NCBI GenBank assembly: GCA_030867875.1
Contig: JAOWCC010000091.1
Coordinates: 682,001-746,000 of the forward strand
Origin: Actinernus sp. WN-2022
Lineage: Eukaryota; Cnidaria; Anthozoa; Actiniaria; Actinernidae
Length of the DNA stretch: 64,000 nucleotides
Direction of reading: 5' to 3'
Notes under the pieces: generated by a model
What the model saw: the letters and a program-made list of their open reading frames with translations, nothing else
Told to the model about the DNA's origin: nothing
Databases searched by the model: none
Position numbers and translations under genes: made by a program
In this document: positions 23,918 through 34,689 of the stretch, one piece after another
Layout: every line of letters begins with the position of its first letter
Numbering within the stretch: the first letter of the stretch is position 1

Positions 23918-24120
23918 AGTACCGCCCGGAATTATAGGGACATTTACCGCGGCGGTGCCGCATGCAATGCCCGCGGTTTTACCGCGAAAAACAGCGGTCA
24001 TTTTTGCGGTGACCGCGGTCACTCCTGAGGTCGCCGCGGTCACTTTTGAGGTCGCCGCGGTAATCGTGCCGCGGTGGTCATGCCGCTGCGCTAACCGCGA
24101 CCGCATGTAAGATCTACATG
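23918..24120. repeat. GC-rich CCGCGG repeat element, copy 1
   Basis: It starts with CAGTACCGCCCGGAATTATA and then holds many CCGCGGT / ACCGCGG words, about 65% GC against an AT-rich surround. A second copy in opposite orientation lies at about 36440-36655 and shares the GTACCGCC(C)GGAATTATAGGG tip. No ORF or inverted partner tip seen; probably a non-autonomous element. Confidence 0.7.
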
Positions 24121-24549
24121 TACATCTCATACAAGTTGGAATATCAACACAGCCTGACCGCTAATTTGGTTTCCTTTTACATGACATAAACTACAAGTAC
24201 ACTGTAATAAATGAAAACGGTAAACAACATCTCGCACTTGTAAAGCCAACGTATACTTTACCCTCTTCGAACATCTCGCGTCGTTGCTCGTCTTATACAT
24301 CTGAGGAACCGAACCAAACGTTAAATTCTGTTCCTCAAGGTTGTGAGTCCAAAATGAGATAGTTACCATTGCTAATCCGTTGTGTAAGTAGAGGTAATCA
24401 AAGGGATCCCAGTTTAGTTCTTTCAAGTTAACACAAGCCATGCGATAGTTTAGCGAATCCTTCAGAACTCGTTTCTCACTTTTCCGGGGCCATCCTGTAC
24501 CGCTCGAAACGAGCCACAGCATTGGCTTACCCAACAATACAAAACACTC

Positions 24550-24640
24550 TAACCTTTAGAACGTGCAGTACGAAAACAATAGGGCTACAGTATAATGGTG
24601 CAATCAGAATACAGGTCTCGAGCGGTACAGGATTACTGCT
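24550..24640. repeat. Dispersed ~90-bp repeat, copy 1
   Basis: It matches 26935-27030 in the same orientation, sharing TGCAATCAGAATACAGGTCT and GTGCAGTAC(G/A)AAAAC. The flanks differ. Confidence 0.65.
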
Positions 24641-25020
24641 TTGCCAGGCCAGCGAACAACTTCTGTTTGTTTATTCGGCTTCGTAGCTCAGCAGCTGTGC
24701 ACTTGCTCGGACGAGCGAAAGCTGGACTCCACAGGGATCCCACAGCAAATAAAACGTTACCAGCAACTTACTGAAGCCGTGAAACTAGCTGCTACCGTGG
24801 TCCCACAGTCGAGGAATTAACATTTTAGAACAACAAATGTACTATATTCTGCAAGATGGCAGTGATTCTATGAACTACGTGGAGTGGACGGGCAATCTAT
24901 AGTTTAGCCTTTCCAATAAAATTTAATATCACCTCAGGCTTCGTGCATGGTTTCCTAACTTCACAATATATTTTACTTTGCTTATTGAAGCAAGCATAGT
25001 CATGACTTTTGTTTTGTGGT

Positions 25021-25036
25021 GGCTCCTAAAGGAGCC
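25021..25036 (-). terminator. Histone-type mRNA 3' stem-loop
   Basis: On the minus strand: GGCTCCTTTAGGAGCC, preceded by AATAAAAC and followed by ACCACAAAACAAAAG. The six-base stem with four-base loop, the ACCA just after it and an A-rich tract nearby fit the 3' end signal of replication-dependent histone mRNAs (SLBP site). It lies 22 bases after the stop of the frame at 25059-25226. Confidence 0.6.
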
Positions 25037-25058
25037 GTTTTATTTTAATTACGTAGAA

Positions 25059-25226
25059 TTAAGGCGAAATTCCTGTGACTCTTTCTTCCAGGGCGTCCAG
25101 TTCCCTGAGGTGAGCAAGCGTTCTTGATTTGAAGACTTTGCAGCGTGTTATGACTTGAGCAAGTTCGTTTGTGGCCGCGGATCGATCACTTTCGTCATTT
25201 AAAGTTGCCCGTTTAACGTAAAATCG
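25059..25226 (-). pseudogene. C-terminal coding remnant ahead of a histone-type stem-loop
   Basis: An open minus-strand frame of 55 codons ends at TAA 25059-25061. It reads as a charged amphipathic helix (SAATNELAQVITRCKVFKSR then LAHLRELDALEERVTGI). It is not a histone tail I recognise. It is closed upstream by TAA at 25227-25229, and no in-frame start or good acceptor was found there, so it may be an exon end or a broken gene. The link to the stem-loop is by spacing only. Confidence 0.35.
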
Positions 25227-25239
25227 TTAGTGTATGTTT

Positions 25240-26934
25240 CCTGTGTGAGATTACATATGGTTACTTGTTACATGTAATAATATTCATCCACGTATTTGTG
25301 ATTTTTGTTGTGTTGTTATCGGCAAAGCATTCTGCTTCAGTGTTTAAAGTTATTCCGGCTATAAATGTCAAAATCTCTCTTTGCTTTTGTCCTACATTTA
25401 TTACTCGGGCCAGGCCTTCGGCCGAGGCACGAGTCAGAAATCGCAAGTGTCTTATTATTTGTTATTTTTTGTGTCGCTGATTTGCGCCGGCAACCAATCA
25501 GATTACACAGGAGCCCATTGTTCGATCCCAACACGTGACAGGATCAACCAATCAGATTCGACACCTGCCCGATCCTGGTTTTGATCTGTATAGTGTGCGA
25601 AGCAACGGAGCAACGGAGCGAAGATTCGGGGCCATTCTTAACCTTTATTTTGCTGAAACTAAAGGTTTCTTCGAATGAAATACCAAGATGTTCAGTTATT
25701 CTAGGGCTGACAGGACTTTTAGGGGCTTTCGATGGAAAATTCTTACATTTACGAAAGGGATGTGGCGATCCAAATATCGCACAGTAAGCTAGTCTAGCCG
25801 GCCGGAGGATTGTCGATGGTTTTGGTCCAATAATCCACGGAAACTGAAAGAAAATACCTGTACTGCTGCATCTAAGTGCCATACGATGGCAGTGTTGCGT
25901 TGTTGGTATTGTTGAAATGCTCTTCGTTACCACCACACACTGTGAGGAAGTCAAATGAGGGATTGATTGTTTGCAATGTTGGCTGTAATTGTTTACTGCA
26001 AAGTCCTCTCCTGAAAATGAAATACTCTTGAGATTATACAAGTGGGAAGTCTTGACTAAACCAGTCAACCAATGCCGAACTTTACTAAACTTCAATTCAA
26101 GAGTCGCAAAACCTGGAAGTGAACAGTGATTGACCCTTGGCTTTGAACGCGAACGGAAATTAGAACTGGTGAGGTTGAAATATTTGTGTTAATATACGCA
26201 CACAAATCTTACTTGTCCCTTGATTGTAATTCGAACTGGAAATGAAATCGTCCGTAAATTGAACTGAATGTGACTTTATATACAGACCAAGAAGAAAAAG
26301 TTAAAATCGTCAAAAGAATAACAGAACGACAGACGATAGAATTGACCACGAATTATACCCATAAACAGAACTGGATATGACTACCGTATTAAAATCGAAT
26401 TGGACCGGTGAAAAGAATAGCAGGATTTTGTCCCCGGGATTTGTCGAACTGTCATGAAACTAGAACTGGAGAGTATAAATTAGGGCTCTGCCCACAGTAT
26501 TCTTCGCAGCCGTTTATATTTATGTCGCCTGACGCAGTTTCTTGTTCGCCGACGATTGATATGAACGGGCTTCAAACTCTGGCTTTGTTTTCTTATTTTG
26601 CTGCCGAACTGCACAGAAGACCTTGAAATTACCATTCAATAAATCTACCTTAATTTATCCTAAAGAAAGCTTTGATTTATACTCTCGAAGATGGAAATGT
26701 ATTATATTTTCTCTACTTCGCCTTCTCTTGCCGTTAACAATAGGAAATGGACAATCTGAAATCTACAACTGGGAAGCTACAATGTTTACCGTCTCGTTTT
26801 TCTCGGCTAATGGCAATCAAGATACCGTGGCGCATGTAATCGTTTCGTGGGCAGAGGTTTCTCTCGGCGGCAGGAAAGGGGTTGGGAACTTCTCGAAACA
26901 AGCTATAGTATTGGCATACGCAACAATAGAAAAC
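25240..26934. other. No gene supported
   Basis: A 183-codon minus-strand frame at 25544-26095 has no domain, no neighbour logic and an irregular composition, so I do not call it. I saw no histone coding sequence in this interval, although it lies between two histone-type stem-loops. Confidence 0.45.
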
Positions 26935-27030
26935 AACCTAACCATTAGAAAGTGCAGTACAAAAACCATAGAAGTATAGTATTATGGGTGCAATCAGAAT
27001 ACAGGTCTCGAGAGGTTCCATCACTACTCG
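26935..27030. repeat. Dispersed ~90-bp repeat, copy 2
   Basis: Same orientation as copy 1 at 24550-24640; shared core TGCAATCAGAATACAGGTCT. Confidence 0.65.
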
Positions 27031-27315
27031 GAGTAGTGAATCAATTACTGTACATGGTTTGTGCTAGCGGAGGAGGATGTATGACACAAAAATATGTTAG
27101 ACCTCCATGTATTAATTAACCTATTTCTAGGTGGCCCGAGTATAATGCCCAACGGGCGTCTTGTTTATAATGTCTTTGTCGCAGCCCAGCTAATTCGTGA
27201 AAACAAAGGCATTGTCTGACAACCAATCAAATCAATATTTTGTGCAACCGTTGCTACGTAACTGGTATATCAATCTTACCAATTTCAGCAGTGGCACACT
27301 TCACTCGAAAACATT

Positions 27316-28430
27316 ATGGTCAGAACATCCGAATACGTAAAACTGAGAGTTCTCTCACTTTTTAAGCAAACAAACAAAAAAACTAGATATTAAGAGAACT
27401 GAAAGAAATCGAACATGTTTCTATTAACCGGAAGACAGTCGCAAGGCTTTTCAAGAAGTTCCGGACTGATGCTCCTATCGTAGACGCGCCAACAGGCGGT
27501 AGAAAGCCACTACTTTCACAGCGTCACCACGACTTTATTGATCAGAAGCTAGAGGTACAGTAATTACTTAATGGTAAGATTAAGCTGAAGAACAACTATT
27601 ATCTAATGTACCTTTCAATATTTCTCTCAGGACTACGGGAACTATTCCTTGCAGAGTTCGGTTTCGCCCCTTGCATGTTAGTCCTGAAGGCCACACGTTG
27701 GAAGCTTGGTTGGAGAAAGACAGGGCCAAAGTACTGCCAGATTGTCAGAGGCGAATCGAGTTGCGCGTTTAGCCTTTGCGGAAAGATGCGCCCTCATAAA
27801 CCAAACCTTTGATGACGTCATATTTACGGACGAAAGCAGCATTTGGCTCGAGCGTCATGGCCGGATCTGCTTCAGCAAAGTTGAAACCGAAGGCAAAGCA
27901 TCCGTACAAGGTACACGTCTGTGCCGGCATATCGAAGCATGGAGCCACCAAGATTGTGGTGTTCACCGGCATCATGCTCGAGGAGTTTTACGTCGAGAGC
28001 ATCCTCCGCGACGCGCTGCTTCCCTTCGTCAATGAGCGGTTTCCTGACGGCTACAGATTTCAACAGGACAACGATCCAAAACACAAGAGTAAGATATTGA
28101 AGAGGGGTCACGGGTTCACTATTTAACTTTGTTGTTTACTTTTATTACTTTAAAGGTCGCCTGGCAATGCAGTTCATAAAGGACAACAACATAAACTACT
28201 GGCCAACACCAGCTGAGAGCCCCGACCTCAATCCGATTGAGATGCTTTGGAGCGAGCTGAAGAGCTTCCTACGCCGAGTGGTCAAGCCGAAGATAAAGGA
28301 TGAGCTGCTTGCAGGAATCCACCACTTCTGGGAAACCGTCACCAAAGAGAAGTGCCAGCGGTACATCGGCCATTTGCAGAAAGTTGTTCCAGATGTCATC
28401 GCACGAGAGGGCAGAGCATCAGGGCACTAA
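27316..28430 (+). pseudogene. Tc1/mariner-type DDE transposase with two introns, frameshifted
   Basis: It starts with MVRTSEYVKLRVLSLFKQ (HTH region), continues in another frame (INRKTVARLFKKF) and has introns 27555-27630 (GTACAG...TCTCAG) and 28089-28155 (GTAAGA...TTAAAG). Catalytic blocks are visible: IFTDESSIW (first Asp), RFQQDNDPKHKS (second Asp) and, across intron 2, SPDLNPIEMLWSELK (Glu), with spacing near the D34E class. Frameshifts lie near 27345, 27750 and 27890. Such proteins excise and insert Tc1-like elements at TA. Introns in a Tc1-like transposase are uncommon. I did not find its terminal repeats. A histone-type stem-loop follows 42 bases after the stop. Confidence 0.85.
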
Positions 28431-28472
28431 CCAGATACAGCATCCAAGACCCCCTTACAAACAACAAAAACA

Positions 28473-28488
28473 GGCTCTTTTTAGAGCC
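28473..28488 (+). terminator. Histone-type mRNA 3' stem-loop
   Basis: GGCTCTTTTTAGAGCC, preceded by ACAACAAAAACA and followed by ACCACATG. It fits the histone 3' stem-loop consensus (six-base stem, four-base loop, ACC after it) and points rightward, away from the minus-strand example at 25021-25036. Confidence 0.65.
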
Positions 28489-30103
28489 ACCACATGTTGA
28501 AAAAGTCATAGACCACAACGCCTCTTTGTCAATAAATGAAATAGTGTTAAATCGATCGTACAGAAACACAAGAATTTTGGTTCAGTTTTTCTAGTGTTTT
28601 GGTTTAAAATCAAAACAGCAATGCCGCCTCTTTCACACTTAGCCGGTTGAGTGAAGACAACAGCTAGATTCATTCTTCAGTTTTGTTTGTTGACTATTAG
28701 TGCACACAGAAAAACGAGAACGGTCTCATTTTAAAGCTGAAGGTTTACAAAATCTGCTGGAATATTTGTTTTTGATGCGATATCGAATTTTACAACGTTC
28801 GGTTAGTTTCTCAGGGCAGTCATTTTTCCAGCGCAAAAAGACACTTAGCCAATTAAATTACAATTACAAAGGCTCGTGCGACTCGTCAATTTCAATGCTT
28901 CATTAGCCGGCGTGCACTCTATTGTCTATAGGGGAGAAGGTTATACATTAGTAAGCCAAGAGATGCTTTTAATTTCGATAATACTAAAGGGCCGTTTACA
29001 CGAATGAAAAAAATGGCACGGCTCGGATAAAAAAACTAGAACGGTTCGGATAATTTCTTTCGTGTAAACGATCCGTATCCTACTCTTACCCGTGCCAATT
29101 TTACCCGTTCTGGGACCATAGGCGCCTATGGTCCCGAAACGGAACGGAACGGATAAAACTGGGTTTGGTACCCGTGTTTTCAGTTCCTGTGCATCGTGTA
29201 TACGCTTACGTACCCGTTCCATTGCTTTTTTCTGAGCCTGCCTGTTTTGTCCTCAGTTGTTTATTACTGTCCGCATGCGTATTTAGTTCCACGGGAAGAG
29301 CAAAAAAATAAAATGAAGTAAAAAAAGTTTCTTTTTCTAAGCTTTATATTTGTGATATTAGTTATCACAGAAAATTTAAGGTCGGTAGGATGTTTTGCTT
29401 CCGAGCTCTATAGAGATTTGAATACTCCAGTTTCGTATTCGAAAATTACCGCTGAATGGAATGTATACAGACGCATGTACGCAGGGTTAACCTCATTCTG
29501 AAGTTAAACATTCATAAATACCAGCGAGAAGGTGCAAAACTATAACAATACTATTTACATTATTTATTTTCCAGTCTAGCAGCTTTGAAAAATCCCGACA
29601 AAACCGATAATGCTTATATTCACCTAACTGTTAATATGAAGGTTATTTTCTCCATAAATGAGGGAAATCATAACGTCACTGAAGCATTTTGGCCCATTTG
29701 CTCTTTTATTTGCTTCACGTATCATTGCGTAGCTTTTGAATTGCGCGCTGCTGTTCTTAGAAATGTCCCGAATGTGTTAGTTAATAAGAACGCAAACGAC
29801 GATGTCATTTAGGTGAAATATCTCTTTTGTAGAAAGTTAAATTTCACTTTTTGGTGGAACAGTACTGTAATAACAGAAATAAAACTATTGTATAACTTAA
29901 GTCATTCATTAATTTCATTTATAACATTTTATTTTGCTAACAAACTATATGTATATCAGGAACTGCACAATTATTTCCATTTCCTAAAAAAATATATCTC
30001 ACACAATATCGCTTACAATAGATTACTCTTGAAATAATAACCCTTGCATCGGCTACAAAAATAACTTAGTAAAATGTTAGAAATGAATACGTGAATAAAT
30101 GAA
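28489..30103. other. Non-coding, with one MITE-like GC patch
   Basis: 28985-29222 looks like a MITE (GGCCGTTTACACGAA near the left tip, several ACGGAACGG / ACCCGTTC words) and holds a perfect 24-bp palindrome at 29112-29135 (half-site GGGACCATAGGC). The remainder is AT-rich with short unsupported frames. Confidence 0.5.
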
Positions 30104-33100
30104 CTACATCAGCGGCTTCATTTGCCTAAGGTAAGAATCCAGTGCCTTTCTGCAATCACGCCATTGACGTTCTCTTTCTGAAGGTGGAATGGGGTAATAT
30201 TGGAACACCAGCTGCCGAATTCTCTCAACCCTCTCCGCATCGATCATGTCCTTTCCCCTCAAGCCGTTGAAATTTCTCCCGTACAGCTCTTCTTTGGTGA
30301 AGTCTCTTCGTAGAAGGCGCACCGAGAAATACATGGATGAGCTGGCCTGTGCTCGGATGGTGGGAAGTGAAGACCCCTGCTCCTCAGCGGTAGTGGAGGC
30401 ACCGTCGGGAGTCTTCCAATCTTCTTCGGAGTTTTGTCTCGTGGGTGGTGTCGGTGTGGCCATGTTTGACACTGCAGCCGCATTGTCCTGGGGCTCTGGC
30501 ATGCGCTGTGGCTGGTGACTGTCTGACAGCAGGTCAAGCAACTGGTCAACCTGTTAAAACACGGTTATCAAACACTTATTTAACTAGAAGTGTATTAGTC
30601 TAAAACACTTTCATGGTTGCCACCCATCAGGAAAAATATTCCCTGACTTTTCCCTGACCAGAAAACGATTTTCATTGACAAAATACGACCGTTCGACATT
30701 CCCTCGTCCAATCATTATTAAAACCTGTAGCCTCCCCTCGCAGAAACTTTTGATGCATGAGGGGCCATCGTGGCAACTTAAAAATAACATTCCCTGACTT
30801 TGACAAGAAATTTAGAATTTCCCTGACCAGATGCAAAATTTCCTGACCTTGAGAAATATTATTTCCCTGACCTGTGGCAACCCTGACTTATCCAAAAGCC
30901 CTTTATGATAATGTTGTAAAGAGATATCAACTGAATGGTTGCCGAGTCAAGTTTTGGAGTCATAGTGAGCAAGCAGTATACAGGAATTAGGTTCCATAAC
31001 ATACCTTTCTCTCCAACTCGTCCATGCGGTCTAATTTCCGTTCTATTCGTCGCAGGATCTCAACGGTGTCGGTCTTGTCATTGTAGTCGATACTCTGCTC
31101 AAGTATGTTACGGCGGATTCTGATTGGTGTAGAGGTTGCTGCTGCGCCAGGAGTCGACAGGATTTATTTATACTCAGGTTGAAAGGTAGGTGCAGAGGCT
31201 AAGCTGGATTGTGTAGGACTATACTGTGGAGAAGTGATGCTTGTCCCCCAGGTCTGGTTAATCAACAAAGATGATTCCTGCAGCGTACAAATTGTGGTTC
31301 TGCTAATGGACAATCTTGGCGATGTTCTCTCTTTTGCTGGACTGTAACTCACTATGACAGTTGCCTGAAACATACATACAGAGGAAAACTAAATCAATGA
31401 CACGTATTCTTTAAAACACAATAAACAGTTCCTGAAAAGAAAATATACGCATACGTCGGAACAACTTCAACTTCAATAGAGAATTATGGGAGCGTGTGAA
31501 ACTTTTACGAAAGGATACAAAGTACTTGATTAGAGCCAAATTCAACTCTTACATCGAAAAGCTAACTAAGACTTCAACCGTTTCCAATAATAACAACAAG
31601 ATTTGGTCTTTCTTCAAGGCAAAGTCTAACAAAGGATCAATTCCCGATACTGTCGAACTTGGAGATACTAAATATGATACTCCACTCGGGAAGGCTGAAG
31701 CGTTTAACATCTTTTTCGCCTCCACATTCAGACAGCCCAATCTGGCCACCGCTATCCCAGCCGTCGAGCCCTTCACTACAGCTACTTTATCCAATGTTGT
31801 GCTATCCTTATCTGATGTGTTGAGGAATCTGGCCACCTTAGACGTATCCAAGGCCGTTGGCCCAGACGGTATCCCTTCACGTCTGCTCAGGGAATGTGCA
31901 ATTCAGATCGCTCCATCACTTACAAGGCTATTCAATCTGTCCTTGTTCTGTGGAAAGTTTCCAGCTGACTGGAAGGAAGCAAATGTAACACCGATCTTCA
32001 AGAAAGACTCAAAAAAACTTGTTAGTAATTATTTACCTATATCTTTACTTCCCATCATAAGTAAGGTCTTTGAAAAATGCGTTCTAAAAAACACGCTACC
32101 GTACTTCTTGCAGGTTATCTCGGATTCCCAGTTTGGGTTCTTAGAGGGGAGGTCTTGTATTTCTCAACTACTTACCGTCTTTCACGAAATAGGTGCCTTA
32201 TTAGACAAAAATATTGAGACGGATATTCTATATCTAGATTTCGCTAAGGCTTTTGATTCGATCAATCACATAAAGCTATTAACTAAGTTGAGGTTATACG
32301 GGGTAGCTGGTGCACTGTGGGATTGGTTCGCTGATTACCTCAGCAATCGTAGGCAACGTGTTGTCATCGAAGGGTCCAGTTCCAGCTGGACGCCTGTGGT
32401 TTCTGGGGTCCCACAGGGCAGCATCCTGGGTCCGATACTTTTCCTTTTATATGTAAATGATCTTCCCAGTGTAACCTCGGCTAGTACTAGGTCAGTCATG
32501 TTCGCTGACGATACCAAATGTTATCGCTCTCAGAAATCTCAGCAAGACCATTTGGCTCTCCAGTATGACCTAAACGGTTTGGTCAGCTGGAGTGTCAAAT
32601 GGGACTTAGCTTTCAATTCCAGTAAATGCGAGGTTCTTAAAATCTCTAGAAGACGCAATCCACTGGTGCGTCTCTATAACATCGACCACGATGCCTTAAA
32701 AGAGAGTAGCTCTCAAAAAGATTTAGGTATTATCATTTCAAATGATCTGCGCTGGCACAACCAAGTAGTGTCGGTGGTAGCTAAGTCAAATAAGGTTTTG
32801 GGTTTCCTGAGACGTAATACCCCTAACTCTTTAGGGGTAACGCTGCGTCGTACCCTTTATCTTACGCTAGTGCGTTCCATTCTGTGTTACGGTAGTCAGG
32901 TTTGGGCCCCGCAGTCAAGCTCTAGAGATATCCAACTTCTCGAACGTATTCAGCGCCGCGCAACCAAATTCATGTTAAAAGTAGACTTACCCTATAAAGA
33001 TAGGCTACTTAAACTTAATCTACTGCCACTTTCACACTGGCTAGAATATCTAGACCTCATATATTTGTTTAAGTGTCGCCTTAAGCTTAACAATACTGAT

Positions 33101-34457
33101 CTATCTAGTTATGTAACTCCATGCTCGCTTTCATCAAGATCTACAAGAAGCACTACTGGTTCAGATTACAAGCTTAACCCATGCAAAACATCTACTTATA
33201 GGGATTCTTTCTTTAATCGCATAGTTATTCTATGGAACTCGCTGCCTTTAAATATTAAGTCCTGTAGTTCAATTTCGTCTTTCAAAACATTGCTACGAGC
33301 TCACTATCTTGCGCTTTTGCTTTCCACTTTTGACCCTGATCGCATTAGAACCTATAAAACTATCTGTTCTAAATGCCGATCTACTAACATATCTACTATT
33401 TGTTGCCGCTAACTTTTTTCTGCGCTTATTTACTTGTACTTGGCCGGCCGACCAAATGTACAAATGTACACTATTATTATATATATTTTTTTGCATCATA
33501 TATTTTACATTTCATGCTTAATACATTATTCATAGTTCTATCTGTAATGTATTGTCAGTGTATTTGTATTTGTCTCAGGCTGAGCTTGTTTGGACCTAGA
33601 GTCTGTTTCTCAGCCTGAGTTAAGCTATTAAATAAAAAAAAAAAAATAATAAAAAAAAAAAAAACTTGTAATCTTTCCAAGCTTTGTTGCAAAACTCAAA
33701 CAAACTTACCCTCTCTTTCTCATTTTGTTTCTTCCCTCGTGCCATACCCGTGTTGCTACATGTAGTTGTCTTGTTTGTCAGATCCTATAAAAACAAACAT
33801 AAACATCTTCGAAAAGAAAATATAAATAAATTACTTGATATGCATGCATTTACAGCATTTTGTTACTTACCCGTCCTTTTGCAGCTTTTTTCTTGGCATT
33901 TTCACGAACAGGCTTTGCAGCTCTTTTCTTCTTTGGCGGTGGTGTAATTTCATCCTGGAGGTAAATGTTAAAAACTAAGTTACATGTATCACAGAACAAT
34001 AACATCCATGCGACGGTTATGCGTTCCTTGGCGTCCTTTGGTATACATTGTAGGTTTAGGGAGGTAGTATTTAGTGTTGTTCTTACCTCTTCATATTCTT
34101 CTTCCACAGCTGCAACCGGAGGCGGAAAACGATGTGCGTTTTCAGGGTCGCAGAGATATTCCACCTCGAGTAGATTAAGAACCTGTGTGTTATCTATGGA
34201 AAATTGGATAAACCAGCTGTATTTTATAGGCAAGAACAAAGTTATAACACGAATGCAATATTGTTATCAACCGTATGCTTACCGTGAACGCCAATGATCT
34301 CCGCTTTCAAAGTTACTCCAGCGTAGTTGACTTCAACGACGCTGCCCTTGGATGTATTATCCCCATTAATTACTTTAGTTATTTTCTTAGTGGGAACGAT
34401 AGTCGTCGTTTGGTCCGAATCGAAATAAAATAGTCCGTACTTAGGAACTTTGAGTTG
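30104..34457 (-). CDS. BEN-domain protein gene (six visible exons, LINE in one intron)
   Basis: Exons by splice site and phase: 34283-34457, 34087-34193, 33871-33954, 33710-33784, 31005-31364, 30104-30550; every junction keeps frame. The first visible exon gives a small beta-rich domain (YGLFYFDSDQTTTIVPTKK ... VVEVNYAGVTLKAEIIG), as often found ahead of BEN domains. Next come a Lys-rich exon (TPPPKKKRAAKPVRENAKKK, likely nuclear signal), a short coiled coil (VEILRRIERKLDRMDELERK) and a C-terminal BEN domain (RDFTKEELYGRNFNGLRGK, IRQLVFQYYP, WRDCRKALDSYLRQ). BEN proteins bind DNA and act in chromatin repression. Lesion: TAA at 31164-31166 inside exon 5 with the frame open on both sides. The 5' start exon was not found. 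Confidence 0.7.
30615..30882. repeat. MITE in the last intron of the BEN gene
   Basis: The tips GGTTGCCAC and GTGGCAACC are inverted, and the inside repeats TTCCCTGAC / CCCTGACC. About 268 bp, non-coding, within intron 30551-31004. Confidence 0.7.
31455..33664 (+). mobile_element. 5'-truncated CR1-like LINE in a BEN-gene intron
   Basis: It lies antisense in the intron 31365-33709 of the BEN gene. The copy lacks the endonuclease and ends in an A-rich tail (about 33631-33664). The reverse transcriptase is open from about 31455 to 33412, so the copy is young. No target duplication could be matched. Confidence 0.88.
31496..33412 (+). CDS. CR1-like reverse transcriptase, uninterrupted 638-codon frame
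   Basis: Reverse transcriptase blocks are all present: GPDGIPSRLLREC, NVTPIFKKDSKKLVSNYLPI, ILYLDFAKAFDSINH, SGVPQGSILGPILFLLYVND and MFADDTKCYR, with both catalytic Asp of the ADD box. A C-terminal region follows (LYLTLVRSILCYGSQVWAPQ, LLERIQRRATKFML, ILWNSLPLNIKS). The listed start codon is not the real one: the element is 5'-truncated and the frame simply enters from about 31455. The R in YRPIS is L here (SNYLPI). Without an endonuclease and promoter it is not autonomous, but the RT itself may be complete. Confidence 0.88.
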   Translation: MKLLRKDTKYLIRAKFNSYIEKLTKTSTVSNNNNKIWSFFKAKSNKGSIPDTVELGDTKYDTPLGKAEAFNIFFASTFRQPNLATAIPAVEPFTTATLSNVVLSLSDVLRNLATLDVSKAVGPDGIPSRLLRECAIQIAPSLTRLFNLSLFCGKFPADWKEANVTPIFKKDSKKLVSNYLPISLLPIISKVFEKCVLKNTLPYFLQVISDSQFGFLEGRSCISQLLTVFHEIGALLDKNIETDILYLDFAKAFDSINHIKLLTKLRLYGVAGALWDWFADYLSNRRQRVVIEGSSSSWTPVVSGVPQGSILGPILFLLYVNDLPSVTSASTRSVMFADDTKCYRSQKSQQDHLALQYDLNGLVSWSVKWDLAFNSSKCEVLKISRRRNPLVRLYNIDHDALKESSSQKDLGIIISNDLRWHNQVVSVVAKSNKVLGFLRRNTPNSLGVTLRRTLYLTLVRSILCYGSQVWAPQSSSRDIQLLERIQRRATKFMLKVDLPYKDRLLKLNLLPLSHWLEYLDLIYLFKCRLKLNNTDLSSYVTPCSLSSRSTRSTTGSDYKLNPCKTSTYRDSFFNRIVILWNSLPLNIKSCSSISSFKTLLRAHYLALLLSTFDPDRIRTYKTICSKCRSTNISTICCR

Positions 34458-34689
34458 CTGTCAGAGAGACATGACATATTGCTTACTGTTTCGAAGAAGG
34501 TTGCTATGAATGCTCGTTATAGATCAATCACAAAAAGTGCACAGTAATAACAGCTTTTATATTAGTGCGCGTTGCTTGTATTGGTGTGTAATGGGCCAAT
34601 GAGAGGCATTTCGAGCGGGCAATTGTTCCATCACGAATTCTAATTGGTTTGGCGCGCAAGGTGCGTTTGGCTGATGATTGGTTGACTTG

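Noticed and set aside
24127..24537. 136-codon minus-strand open frame
   Set aside because: No known motif, and it borders repeats on both sides; chance frame is more likely.
25544..26095. 183-codon minus-strand open frame
   Set aside because: No recognisable domain, mixed composition, no splice or promoter context; not enough to call a gene.
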